DNA of 64,000 bases from an uncultured Lachnospiraceae bacterium (GCA_947570615.1 CANOVJ010000008.1:43966-107965), one strand, 5' to 3'. Counted from the first letter of the stretch, positions 18,948 through 27,882 are shown. The notes: a model not told the origin generated them from the sequence alone. Numbers and translations: made by a program.

Positions 18948-19880
18948 ATGAATGTTATCATCACAGGACCAACCGGCGCCATAGGGATAGCGCTGATCAG
19001 AAAATGTATACAGGAAAAAATATCCGTTCTGGCAATCTGCCATAAAGGCTCCGGAAGAGCGGATCATATTCCCAGGAGCCCCCGGGTCAGAGTTCTGGAA
19101 GCTGATCTCTCAGAGATCTCAGAGCTTGAAAGTGAAATTGATGAGAAATATGACATATTTTATCATCTTGCCTGGATGGGAACGACGGGAGAAGCCAGAA
19201 ATGATATGTATCTTCAGAACCGGAATGTAAAGTTTACCCTGGATGCGGTGGCGCTGGCATACAAAGCAGGATGCAGTTTGTTCATAGGAGCCGGCTCGCA
19301 GGCTGAATACGGAAGGGTGGAAGGATGCCTTACCGCACAGACACCGACATTTCCAGAGAATGGATATGGGATGGCCAAGCTCTGTGCAGGTCAGATGAGC
19401 AGAGGAGTATGTGAAAAGCTGGGTATGAGACATATCTGGGTAAGAATTCTGAGTGTTTATGGGCCGTATGACGGGGAAAACGCTATGATAAGCAGCACTG
19501 TCAGGACGTTGGAGGCGGGTGGACATGCTTCGTTTACGCCCGGGGAACAGATGTGGGACTATCTGTACAGCAGGGATGCGGCGAGAGCGTTGTTTTTGCT
19601 GGCGCAAAAGGGAATTTCAGGAAAAACTTATGTACTGGGAAGCGGTCAGGCGAGACCGCTTAAGGATTATATAGAGGAGATTTATCGGGCTGTGGGCGAG
19701 ACGAATACACAGGCAGGCAGTATCGGGATCGGTGATCTGGAGTATGCCCGGAGGCAGGTCATGCATCTGGAGGCGGATATTTCGGAGCTGACCGCAGATA
19801 CCGGTTTTTTGCCGGAGGTGAAGTTCGAGGAGGGAATCAGGGAAATCCTGCGGGTTGCCCGGAGAGAGGCCTGGAGATAA
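18948..19880 (+). CDS. SDR epimerase/reductase, likely last step of a CDP-dideoxyhexose pathway
   Basis: This 310-residue NAD(P)-dependent SDR protein has GPTGAIG (7-13), AWMG for the adenine site, SQAEYG (117-122) and YGMAK (Y140, K144). The fold matches extended SDRs such as CDP-paratose and CDP-abequose synthases, which reduce the C4 ketone of CDP-3,6-dideoxy-4-ketohexose. The position after rfbH-rfbG supports that role. Which dideoxyhexose forms (abequose, paratose or ascarylose precursor) cannot be decided, and another SDR activity is possible. A 99 bp gap precedes it with no clear site except GGCGGAAAGG before the ATG. Confidence 0.7.
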   Translation: MNVIITGPTGAIGIALIRKCIQEKISVLAICHKGSGRADHIPRSPRVRVLEADLSEISELESEIDEKYDIFYHLAWMGTTGEARNDMYLQNRNVKFTLDAVALAYKAGCSLFIGAGSQAEYGRVEGCLTAQTPTFPENGYGMAKLCAGQMSRGVCEKLGMRHIWVRILSVYGPYDGENAMISSTVRTLEAGGHASFTPGEQMWDYLYSRDAARALFLLAQKGISGKTYVLGSGQARPLKDYIEEIYRAVGETNTQAGSIGIGDLEYARRQVMHLEADISELTADTGFLPEVKFEEGIREILRVARREAWR

Positions 19881-19941
19881 ACGGACAGACACCTTCTATG
19901 TGGAAAACATTGCGGGAGTCTGTCAGTCAGGAGGTGCGTCT

Positions 19942-20970
19942 GTGAAAAAAATCAGCGTTGTGATACCATGCTATAATGAAGTGGAAAATGTAGAGCTGAT
20001 GGCTATGGCAGTGACCAACGTTTTACAGGAGACACTGTCGCATTACGACTATGAGATCATATTTATAGATAACTGTTCTTCTGACGGGACAAGGGAAAAA
20101 CTGGAGACGATCTGTGCCGGGGATAAAAAGGTTAAAGCCATATTTAACGTGACCAACTTCGGGCAGTTTAATTCTCCGTTTTATGGAATGTGCCAGAGCG
20201 ACGGAGACTGCACGATTACGCTCTGCTGCGATTTTCAGGATCCGGTAGAGATGCTTCCGGTACTGGTAGCCGAGTGGGAAAAGGGGCATAAGATCGTAAG
20301 CTGTATCAAAACTTCTTCCAGGGAATCCGGAATCATCTATTTTCTGCGGAGCTGCTATTATAAGCTGATTAAGGGAATGTCCAGCGTAAAGATGATAGAA
20401 CATTTTACAGGGTTTGGACTGTATGACAAAACATTCGTCGCAATTATGAGAGAGCTGGACGATCCGATTCCGTTTCTGCGGGGCATTGTGGCGGAATATG
20501 GGACAGGCTTTCATATGAAGGAAATAGAATATGAACAGGCCAGGCGCAGAGCCGGGAGGACCCATAATAATTTTTACAGTCTGTATGACGCAGCCATGCT
20601 GAGCTTTACATCCTATACCAAGGTAGGTCTGCGGTTGGCAACTTTTCTGGGCTTTATCAGTTCGGCGTTAAGCCTTCTGGTGGCGTTAATTTATCTGATT
20701 CTGAAGCTGGCTAACTGGTATGGCTTTCAGGCGGGATATGCCCCGCTGATCATAGGAGTGTTCCTGATTGGATCAATACAGCTCTTTTTCATAGGGATTA
20801 TGGGTGAATATATTCTGAATATCAATACAAGGGTGATACACAGGCCGCTGGTGGTAGAGGAAAAGCGGATCAATTTTGACAACACACACAGCGGAAAACA
20901 ACAGAGGGATGCGGCGCAGCGGAAAGAGAAGAATCCATGCGGCCTGAGAGCAACGGAGGATGAAAGGTGA
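19942..20970 (+). CDS. GtrB/DPM1-like polyprenyl-phosphate glycosyltransferase
   Basis: The start is GTG 19942, with AGGAGGTG nine bases upstream. The 342-residue protein has a GT2 domain: SVVIPCYNEVENV, FIDNCSSDGT and CCDFQDP with the metal-binding Asp. The central HFTGFGLYDKT and a FLRGIVAEYG segment are typical of GtrB and dolichyl-phosphate sugar synthases. Two membrane helices follow at about 235-260 and 272-295 with a cytosolic tail. Such enzymes charge undecaprenyl phosphate with one sugar, which outer-face GT-C enzymes then use. Several GT-C candidates lie nearby (2848, 12992, 16942), so it probably supplies one of them. Confidence 0.85.
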   Translation: MKKISVVIPCYNEVENVELMAMAVTNVLQETLSHYDYEIIFIDNCSSDGTREKLETICAGDKKVKAIFNVTNFGQFNSPFYGMCQSDGDCTITLCCDFQDPVEMLPVLVAEWEKGHKIVSCIKTSSRESGIIYFLRSCYYKLIKGMSSVKMIEHFTGFGLYDKTFVAIMRELDDPIPFLRGIVAEYGTGFHMKEIEYEQARRRAGRTHNNFYSLYDAAMLSFTSYTKVGLRLATFLGFISSALSLLVALIYLILKLANWYGFQAGYAPLIIGVFLIGSIQLFFIGIMGEYILNINTRVIHRPLVVEEKRINFDNTHSGKQQRDAAQRKEKNPCGLRATEDER

Positions 20971-22304
20971 AGAAGGTAATTACGTACGGATCGTTTGATC
21001 TGTTTCATGAGGGGCATTATAATCTCTTGAAAAGGGCGAAAGAGCTGGGGGATTATCTGATCGTGGGTATTACCACAGAGCAGTACGATGAGTCCAGAGG
21101 AAAATTAAATATCATCGATTCTCTGATCGACCGGATCGATCATGTGAGGGACACCGGTTTCGCCGATGAAATTGTCATTGAGGATCATGCGGGGCAGAAG
21201 GTGGAGGATATCCAGAAATATAACGTGGATATCTTCACGATAGGGTCTGACTGGCTTGGAGCCTTTGATTATCTGAAGGAGTACTGCGAGGTCGTGTATC
21301 TGGAGAGAACCCGAAATGTTTCCTCCACCATGCTTCGTATGAAAGACCGATCTATTATCAAGCTGGGTGTGATAGGCTGTGGGAGGATCGCCAGAAGATT
21401 CATGACGGAGGCGAATTTCGTCAGTGGGATTGCGGTGGTCAGCGTATACAATCCGCATATTAAGAGCGCGCAGGCTTATGCACAGAAATTTGAGCTGGGC
21501 CATTACACGGATGACCTGGAAGCCTTTTGGGAGAATGTGGATGCAGTATATATCGCCTCCCCCCATGAGACTCACTATGAGTATGCCAAAGCCGCGCTTC
21601 TGCATCACAAGCATGTCCTGTGTGAGAAACCGATGGTCTTTCGGAAGGCTGAGGCAGAGGAACTGTTTCAGATTGCCAAAGATAAAGGTCTGGTTTTGTT
21701 GGAGGCGATCAAGACGGCTTATGCGCCCGGGTTTAATCAGCTGATCAGTGTGGCCAGAAGCGGTGTGATCGGACAGATCCAGGACGTGGAGGCCTGCTTT
21801 ACCAGACTGACGAAAGAAGGTTTGCGGGAGCTTGAGGATCGTGAGTATGGCGGAAGCTTTACAGAGTTTGGAAGCTATACCCTTCTCCCTGTTATAAAGC
21901 TTCTGGGGACAGAGTATAAGGAGGTGCGGTTCGACAGTATTCTGGCTGATAACGGGATCGATCTGTACACCAAGGCGTCCTTTCGGTATGAAAGCGGCTT
22001 TGCCATGTCAAAGACGGGACTTGGGGTAAAGTCAGAAGGACAGCTGATTGTGGCCGGTACGAATGGGTATATTCTGGCGCCGTCCCCCTGGTGGCTCACA
22101 AGGTCCTTTGAAGTGAGATACGAGGATGCTTCAAAGATAGACCAGCATGCTGTCAAATTTCTGGGGTATGGGCTTCGTTATGAGCTGAGCGATTTTGTCT
22201 ATATGATCAATGGAAATGGAAAACGCGGGTATAAGCTGACGCGAAGCGAATCAATCGCTATGGCGGAGATTATGGAGCAGTTCCTTTTGCAGAGAAAGGA
22301 ATAA
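20967..22304 (+). CDS. Fusion of TagD-like cytidylyltransferase and Gfo/Idh/MocA oxidoreductase
   Basis: Residues 1-125 form a nucleotidyltransferase of the glycerol-3-phosphate cytidylyltransferase type: YGSFDLFHEGH with the HxGH site (14-17) and RTRNVSST (114-121). Residues 131-445 form a Gfo/Idh/MocA dehydrogenase: GVIGCGRIARRF (134-145), then EKPM with the catalytic Lys and a C-terminal beta-sheet dimer domain. One chain could reduce a sugar phosphate and charge the alcohol with CMP to give a CDP-alditol, much as TarJ-TarI do for CDP-ribitol. The substrate is unknown. The GTG start overlaps the previous stop as GTGA, with GGAGGATGAAAGG upstream. Confidence 0.8.
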   Translation: MKKVITYGSFDLFHEGHYNLLKRAKELGDYLIVGITTEQYDESRGKLNIIDSLIDRIDHVRDTGFADEIVIEDHAGQKVEDIQKYNVDIFTIGSDWLGAFDYLKEYCEVVYLERTRNVSSTMLRMKDRSIIKLGVIGCGRIARRFMTEANFVSGIAVVSVYNPHIKSAQAYAQKFELGHYTDDLEAFWENVDAVYIASPHETHYEYAKAALLHHKHVLCEKPMVFRKAEAEELFQIAKDKGLVLLEAIKTAYAPGFNQLISVARSGVIGQIQDVEACFTRLTKEGLRELEDREYGGSFTEFGSYTLLPVIKLLGTEYKEVRFDSILADNGIDLYTKASFRYESGFAMSKTGLGVKSEGQLIVAGTNGYILAPSPWWLTRSFEVRYEDASKIDQHAVKFLGYGLRYELSDFVYMINGNGKRGYKLTRSESIAMAEIMEQFLLQRKE

Positions 22305-22320
22305 CGGAAAGCAGGGTGTT

Positions 22321-24117
22321 ATGATAAAAGATGTCTGGAAGAAAGCTGGCTATATATTTGAACGGAGACAGAAGATCAGGCTGGTGTGGCTGGTTATTAT
22401 CCTGTTTGCGGAGATTTTTCTTGAGCTGTTGGGGGTCATATCTGTATTCCCCTTTATTTCACTGATCCTGAGCCCGGATATGATCCGCCAGAACAGATGG
22501 CTTTCGCTGGCCTATGATATTTCGGGGGTCAGGAATAACGAAGACTTTTTCATGCTGATGGCTTTTGTCATGATCGGCATTTATATTTTTAAAAATGTGT
22601 TTAATGCCTTTACCAGTTATAAGCGGGTGGGCTTTGTGTATGATACGCAGAGAGAGATCGGGGTACGGCTGATGCGAAGTTATATGCAGGAGCCTTACAG
22701 CTTCTTTCTTGAGAAAAATTCCTCAGTTCTGATGCGGGGAGTGGGGACGGACGTGCAGCAGTTCTTTGCACTGGTGATGCAGTGCCTGTACTTGTTCTCG
22801 GATGTGGTCATGATGCTGGTGTTCGGCGGATATATGCTGTACACTGATTTCGTGTTATCGGTAAGTGTCATAGTGGTTATGATTCTGTTTGTCACCATAT
22901 TTGTGCGCTGGAACAAACGGAGAGCGACTTTTTATGGAAAGGAAACCCAGAAGTGCAGCAGCAGTATGACCCAGTGGATGCAGCAGGCGTTTGGCGGCGT
23001 GAAGGAGATCAAAATACTCAGAAGAGAGGATTTCTTCATAGATAATTATGAGAAATACTGCCGTCAGACCAACCGAATGCAGAGGATATTTTCCTTTTTG
23101 AATTCAATTCCTCACATGGTGCTGGAGTGCTTCTGTACGGCGGTCATCCTGCTGGTGATTGCGGTGAGAGTCAGAAACGGGGCTAATGTGGCCGTCTTTA
23201 TCCCCCGTATGGCGATTTTTGCCATGGCGTTGTTTCGATTGTTTCCCAGGATCAGCCGTATTAACAGCAGTATGAATTCCGTGATTTTTTCTTATCCATA
23301 TCTTGACAGTGTGTATAACGCACTTAAGATGAGCGAAGAACATAAATACCAGAGAGTACGCAGGTCAGAAATCGGTGAAAAAGAGAAAGCCCTGACCTTT
23401 GATCGGGAGGTTTCACTTGAAAACATTCACTTCGCCTATCCCAATACAGAGACGGAGGTGCTCTCGGGGGTAAACATGACCATCCGAAAGGGACAGGCGG
23501 TGGCTTTTGTAGGGCCCTCCGGCGCGGGGAAAACCACGCTGGCAGATGTGTTCCTGGGCATTCTGGAGTTGAAGGATGGACGTATTCTCTGTGACGGTAA
23601 GGATATCTTAAACCACGCGGATGAATGGGCGGACAGGCTGGGCTATATTCCCCAGAGTATCTTTCTCTCGGACGACACGATACGGAATAATGTGGCATTT
23701 GGTCTGATTGTGGACGAGTCTGCGGACGGACAGGTGTGGGCTGCCCTGGAGCAGGCGCAGCTAAAGGAGTTTGTGGAAAGCCTGCCGGAAGGGCTTGATA
23801 CCAGGATCGGCGAGAGGGGAGTGCGGCTCTCGGGAGGACAGAGGCAGCGGATCGGAATTGCCAGAGCGCTGTATACCAATCCTGATATCCTGGTGCTGGA
23901 TGAGGCGACCTCTGCCCTTGACAATGAGACGGAATCCGCGGTGATGGACTCTATTGAGCATCTGTTGGGACATAAGACCATGATTATAATTGCGCACCGT
24001 ATCACCACGATTCGTAACTGTGATGTGATTTACAGAGTGGATCACGGGAATATTGAGAAGGTTACCTATGAACAGCTACAGGATGAAGTAGAGCAGTCGG
24101 CAGAAAGAAACTCCTGA
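22321..24117 (+). CDS. Second PglK-like ABC flippase
   Basis: This 598-residue half transporter is clearly paralogous to the one at 10083. Six membrane helices fill residues 20-330. The ATPase has Walker A GPSGAGKTT (398-406), LSGGQRQRIGIARAL, Walker B ILVLDEATSALD and an H-loop in IIIAHRITT. Both copies share ERGVxLSGGQRQRI and LDNETExAVMxSIE, so duplication or shared recent ancestry is likely. It probably flips a lipid-linked glycan. It starts 16 bp after the fusion oxidoreductase gene. The two exporters could serve two different glycans or form a heterodimer; the sequence does not say which. Confidence 0.85.
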   Translation: MIKDVWKKAGYIFERRQKIRLVWLVIILFAEIFLELLGVISVFPFISLILSPDMIRQNRWLSLAYDISGVRNNEDFFMLMAFVMIGIYIFKNVFNAFTSYKRVGFVYDTQREIGVRLMRSYMQEPYSFFLEKNSSVLMRGVGTDVQQFFALVMQCLYLFSDVVMMLVFGGYMLYTDFVLSVSVIVVMILFVTIFVRWNKRRATFYGKETQKCSSSMTQWMQQAFGGVKEIKILRREDFFIDNYEKYCRQTNRMQRIFSFLNSIPHMVLECFCTAVILLVIAVRVRNGANVAVFIPRMAIFAMALFRLFPRISRINSSMNSVIFSYPYLDSVYNALKMSEEHKYQRVRRSEIGEKEKALTFDREVSLENIHFAYPNTETEVLSGVNMTIRKGQAVAFVGPSGAGKTTLADVFLGILELKDGRILCDGKDILNHADEWADRLGYIPQSIFLSDDTIRNNVAFGLIVDESADGQVWAALEQAQLKEFVESLPEGLDTRIGERGVRLSGGQRQRIGIARALYTNPDILVLDEATSALDNETESAVMDSIEHLLGHKTMIIIAHRITTIRNCDVIYRVDHGNIEKVTYEQLQDEVEQSAERNS

Positions 24118-24180
24118 GAATGATTCGGGGAGGAAAAAGAGAAAGGTACGCCTGCCATCTGTGCGGGACAGGGAGAAATC

Positions 24181-26409
24181 ATGAAAATGCAGCTTCAGAA
24201 GGTGTATCCGGGCAGTAAGATAGAGATTTTGAAGGATGGCTATCGGTTTTCCTGTGAATTTTTCGGCATGGAGATTCCGGAGGAATATATTTATACCTAT
24301 GCCTATCAGGAACAACAGAGATGGGTGAGTCCTGCCGTGAAAAATTTTTCTGAGTACATTTCAGAGCGGGAGAGGAGGATTTCACAGGAAGGGTATGTGG
24401 AGATTACCGTTACCCACACGGATGGGCAGGAGTTGTCAGTTGAGGAAGAGTTGAAAATTTCGGAGCTGATACGGATAAAGCATCCGGACGGAGCAGAAAA
24501 GGAAAGAGAAGACAAAAGGGTACAGGCCTTTCTGAACCTTCCGGAGGTGCGGCGGGAGCTGGAAAGAACGATTGCATCTGTTGAGAAAAGACGAAAGGAG
24601 GACAGTCTTGTTTTCACTTTGCTGACAGATACTCATTATGTCATTAACGGAAACTTTGAGGATACGGCAGCGACAATAGAGGCCGTCAACCGTGTGGTGA
24701 AGCCGGATGGGATCATCCATCTGGGAGATCTTGCGGATGGTATGCTGGGAAAAGAGCAGTGCAGGCATTACAGCGATCAGGTGTTAAGCCGGATCCTGAG
24801 CTGGGGACTGCCCTTTTATTTTACCATCGGAAATCATGACAGCAATTATTTCAGAAAAAATCCGGCGCGGTTGACGTTGGAGGAACAGTATTCTTACTAT
24901 CTTCAGGATAAGGTGACTGGCAGCCTTATCAAGAATCAGCTCTGGTATTATCAGGATTTCTCACAGTCCAGGCTGCGTTTTCTGTTTCTGCACTCGTTTG
25001 ATGCGGCGCAGGAGCACCGGTATGGTTTTCCGCCGCAGGAGCTGGAATGGATAAGGGACATGCTGTCCAGGGTACCGCAGGATTACAGGGTGATTCTGTT
25101 CAGCCACGATGCGCCTCTTGCCAGGCTGGATTACTGGGCCAGCGAGATCAGAAACGGGGATGCGTTGATGGGGATTCTGGAGAAGTGGCAGGAGCAGAGC
25201 GGCGGAAGGATTATGGCTTTTATCCACGGGCATACACACGCTGATTTTGTTTATCGTGAGAGAAAATTCCCGATTATTTCCATAGGGGCATCCAAATGTG
25301 AGTTTTTTCCGGACAAAAAGCCGGAAGGGTCTGTACGGCATCGAAGAGAGATGGGGACAGCCATTCAGGAATTATGGGATACCATGATCATTCATCCGAA
25401 GGAAGGGAGCATTGACTTCATTCGCTTTGGGGCCGGAGAGGACAGACATGTGGGTGCAGGGGATCAGATGAAATTTCCGAAAATATGGGCTCACAGGGGA
25501 GCGTCAGGATATGCCCCCGAAAATACGCTGGAGGCCTTTCGGCTGGCCCGGGATATGGGCGTCGACGGGGTAGAGCTGGATGTGCAGTTTACGAAGGACA
25601 GACAGCTGGTGGTTATTCATGACGAGACCATTGACCGGGTAAGTGATGGAACCGGGTATGTGGCGGATTATACGCTGGAGGAGCTGAGAAAGCTGCGCTT
25701 TAACAGGACACATCCTGAATATGAGGGATGTGTGATTCCTACTCTGCGGGAGGTCCTGGAACTGCTCAGGCCGGCAGGGATGACTGTGAATATTGAACTG
25801 AAGACCGGCATCAACTTTTATGACGGGATCGAGAAACAGGTGCTTAAGCTGGTGGAGGAGCTGAGGATGGGGGAGCAGGTAATCTATTCTTCGTTTAATC
25901 ATGCTTCGGTTATTCGGATGAAACGTCTGTGCCCGGAGGCCAGAGTGGGACTGCTCTACAGTGATGGAATTTGGCAGCCGGCGGAGTATGCTTCCAAGCT
26001 GGGTGCAGAGGCGCTGCATCCTTCCCTCAATAATATGCAGTATCCGCAGCTGATGGAACAGAGTCGGGAGAATGGCGTTAAGGTGCATGTGTGGACGGTG
26101 AACGGCAGGGAAGAATTGAAACGGATAGAAGAAATGGGCGTAGATGCTATTATTACTAACTTTCCGGATGTGGCCCGGGAAGTGGTGTACGGGGACGTGA
26201 AGGCGGAAAAGGTTCGGGCGGATGCTCTGGAAGCGCGGGGGATGGCGAAGACGCAGGGACTGGAGCGGAGAGGAGAAGATACGGATGGCGGGAAAAGGAG
26301 AGGGGGAGCGATGAATATGATTCTGCACGGCTGCGGGCTGGCCTATTCCAGGGTGAGAAGGGTGTTTGTGAGGATCGACGGGGCGGTGCAGAGGATGGCG
26401 GGGAAGTGA
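24181..26409 (+). CDS. Calcineurin-like phosphoesterase fused to glycerophosphodiester phosphodiesterase
   Basis: This 742-residue cytosolic protein has three parts. Residues 1-140 are an unassigned charged domain. Residues 143-420 are a metallophosphoesterase with LTDTHY (148-153), GD (182-183), GNHD (217-220), FSHDAP and HGHTH (349-353). Residues 434-665 are a GDPD TIM barrel with AHRGASGYAPENT, where the catalytic HRG is at 438-440, GVELDVQFT, a NIELKT strand and HVWTVN. The tail is basic. GDPD cleaves glycerophosphodiesters and the first domain hydrolyses phosphomonoesters or diesters, so it may recycle glycerol-phosphate units. There is no signal peptide. It lies at the end of the GC-richer sugar block. 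Confidence 0.85.
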   Translation: MKMQLQKVYPGSKIEILKDGYRFSCEFFGMEIPEEYIYTYAYQEQQRWVSPAVKNFSEYISERERRISQEGYVEITVTHTDGQELSVEEELKISELIRIKHPDGAEKEREDKRVQAFLNLPEVRRELERTIASVEKRRKEDSLVFTLLTDTHYVINGNFEDTAATIEAVNRVVKPDGIIHLGDLADGMLGKEQCRHYSDQVLSRILSWGLPFYFTIGNHDSNYFRKNPARLTLEEQYSYYLQDKVTGSLIKNQLWYYQDFSQSRLRFLFLHSFDAAQEHRYGFPPQELEWIRDMLSRVPQDYRVILFSHDAPLARLDYWASEIRNGDALMGILEKWQEQSGGRIMAFIHGHTHADFVYRERKFPIISIGASKCEFFPDKKPEGSVRHRREMGTAIQELWDTMIIHPKEGSIDFIRFGAGEDRHVGAGDQMKFPKIWAHRGASGYAPENTLEAFRLARDMGVDGVELDVQFTKDRQLVVIHDETIDRVSDGTGYVADYTLEELRKLRFNRTHPEYEGCVIPTLREVLELLRPAGMTVNIELKTGINFYDGIEKQVLKLVEELRMGEQVIYSSFNHASVIRMKRLCPEARVGLLYSDGIWQPAEYASKLGAEALHPSLNNMQYPQLMEQSRENGVKVHVWTVNGREELKRIEEMGVDAIITNFPDVAREVVYGDVKAEKVRADALEARGMAKTQGLERRGEDTDGGKRRGGAMNMILHGCGLAYSRVRRVFVRIDGAVQRMAGK

Positions 26410-26439
26410 GAACGTAAATGTACAGGAAGAGGAAAACAT

Positions 26440-27690
26440 ATGTTGATGGATTTTACAGGAAAGGTGTACAGTGTGGGTGACGGGCTCTGTTATGAGGGGT
26501 GTTGGCGCAGTGAGAGGGGAAGCAGATATCATATGGTGATAGACTGTGGAAACAGAATACCCACCTGTCGGAAAAAATGGAAGGGGAAATTATCAACCCA
26601 GATGGAGTGCGATATACGTTTACAGGAAGTCACAGATGAAATTGCAGACAATGGTCAATGTCTGGATCTTTTTATCTTAACGCATTTACATACGGATCAT
26701 TACAGTGGATACAGATATCTGTTCAGGAAGACCTCCATTGAAACGATTATTATGCCTTATTTATATCCGGAGGAGAGGCTGTGCTTAATAATAGCCAATG
26801 GACTGGGGGAGGGGGAACAGAGATTTATGGCCAGGCCTTATTCTGAAATTCTTCAGCAGGCTCAGGAAAGAAATCCGAATGTAAGACTGATCCTGGTGAG
26901 AGGGAATGAGAGCCACTCTGAGCAGAATCAGGATGCGAATAACGTAAATCTCGAGCGTTCAACGATATGGGGGCAAAGGCATGCGGAACAGGAGGAAATA
27001 CTTGAGGCTGAGAATTTAAGCGGCACCCGGGTTGAAGTAGTAAGTACCGTGCCAGAGGGGATCAATGTTGTCGGGATCGAATGGATATTTAAGCTTTATA
27101 ACCTGGAAGCAGACCGGAATGAGATCGATGTTCTGAGACGAGTGGTTGGAAAGTTAGATGCCAGGAGACTGCATGATATTATTACAGATCCTCATAAGCT
27201 CAGAAATGTCAGAAATATATACACGAAAATTGCAGGAAGTTATGGCAATGACATTAATAATACATCTATTGTGATTTACCATGCGCCGTACGACTGCCCG
27301 GGGAGGAGCGGCAGCTGGATAATGGGTGATATTGATTTGAGAAGATACAATATTACTTGTGAGATTTTGAAGTTTTTTGAACGAGAGGTGAGAAAAATTG
27401 GACTCTTTTCCATTCCTCACCATGGTTCAGATGACAGTTGGAACGAATTATTGATTGGTCATGGCAATTTGGACAGTACGGTATGTTTTGCTTCCACACA
27501 TAATTATTATTCTGGAAGATTGACTTCGGTCATGATATCAGATCTGAGGTGTCACAATATTTGTGTGATGGTCGTAGACGAAAATCGGTTCAGTGAAATT
27601 GAGCAGATTATCAGCGTTGGGGATAAACGGTTTACCCAGCATATTATCCGAAGATGCAGGGGGATTTCAGAAGAGATTGAGGTGTTTTAA
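26440..27690 (+). CDS. Metallo-beta-lactamase-fold hydrolase, defence-like
   Basis: This 416-residue protein has the MBL metal motif HLHTDHYSG (H82, H84, D86, H87), an Asp in GDIDL (296-300) and PHHGSDDSW (326-334), arranged as in ComEC-type and stand-alone MBL hydrolases. A long insert (about 120-290) rich in charged helices separates the metal motifs. There is no signal peptide or membrane helix. GGAAGAGG precedes the ATG. It starts 30 bp after the phosphoesterase gene but has no obvious sugar role. The next genes are a 29-codon gene and a TIR protein, so I infer a conflict-system part acting on a nucleotide or nucleic acid; this is unproven. Confidence 0.75.
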   Translation: MLMDFTGKVYSVGDGLCYEGCWRSERGSRYHMVIDCGNRIPTCRKKWKGKLSTQMECDIRLQEVTDEIADNGQCLDLFILTHLHTDHYSGYRYLFRKTSIETIIMPYLYPEERLCLIIANGLGEGEQRFMARPYSEILQQAQERNPNVRLILVRGNESHSEQNQDANNVNLERSTIWGQRHAEQEEILEAENLSGTRVEVVSTVPEGINVVGIEWIFKLYNLEADRNEIDVLRRVVGKLDARRLHDIITDPHKLRNVRNIYTKIAGSYGNDINNTSIVIYHAPYDCPGRSGSWIMGDIDLRRYNITCEILKFFEREVRKIGLFSIPHHGSDDSWNELLIGHGNLDSTVCFASTHNYYSGRLTSVMISDLRCHNICVMVVDENRFSEIEQIISVGDKRFTQHIIRRCRGISEEIEVF

Positions 27691-27710
27691 GAGAGTTGCT
27701 ACAGCAACAT

Positions 27711-27761
27711 TTCAAAGCCCATTACAGGATGGTACTCAGATGCCCTGTAGTGGGCTTTGAA
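27711..27761. other. Long imperfect hairpin between MBL and TIR genes
   Basis: Arms at 27711-27728 and 27744-27761 pair over 18 positions with one G-U type mismatch around a 15-base loop. A smaller hairpin, GTTGCT-AC-AGCAAC, sits just before at 27695-27708. No U tract follows, so it is not a classical terminator. It may control read-through, mRNA stability or a small RNA. Confidence 0.65.
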
Positions 27762-27792
27762 CTTAATGGATATATTGTAAAGAGGAACGACG

Positions 27793-27882
27793 ATGAATTG
27801 TATATATTCAAATGCAAAATGTAAAATATTGGTAGAGAAAAGTACAGGGACATATGCTTATACGGGGAGGGTACTCATATGA
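27793..27882 (+). CDS. 29-residue small protein overlapping the TIR gene start
   Basis: ATG 27793 has AGAGGAACGACG directly upstream. The frame encodes 29 residues starting MNCIYSNAKCKILVEKST and ends in a TGA that shares ATGA with the TIR gene start at 27879. The tight overlap suggests translational coupling, so the peptide is probably made. Two cysteines (residues 3 and 10) stand out. It could be a leader controlling TIR translation, or a small partner or antidote. No family is recognised. Confidence 0.5.
   Translation: MNCIYSNAKCKILVEKSTGTYAYTGRVLI

Noticed and set aside
25504-26532. Long open frame on the - strand (over 340 codons)
   Set aside because: It lies entirely opposite the GDPD half of a gene with clear catalytic motifs. 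It has low-complexity Pro/His/Ser-rich composition, no recognisable domain and no ribosome site. It is a shadow of GC-rich coding sequence.
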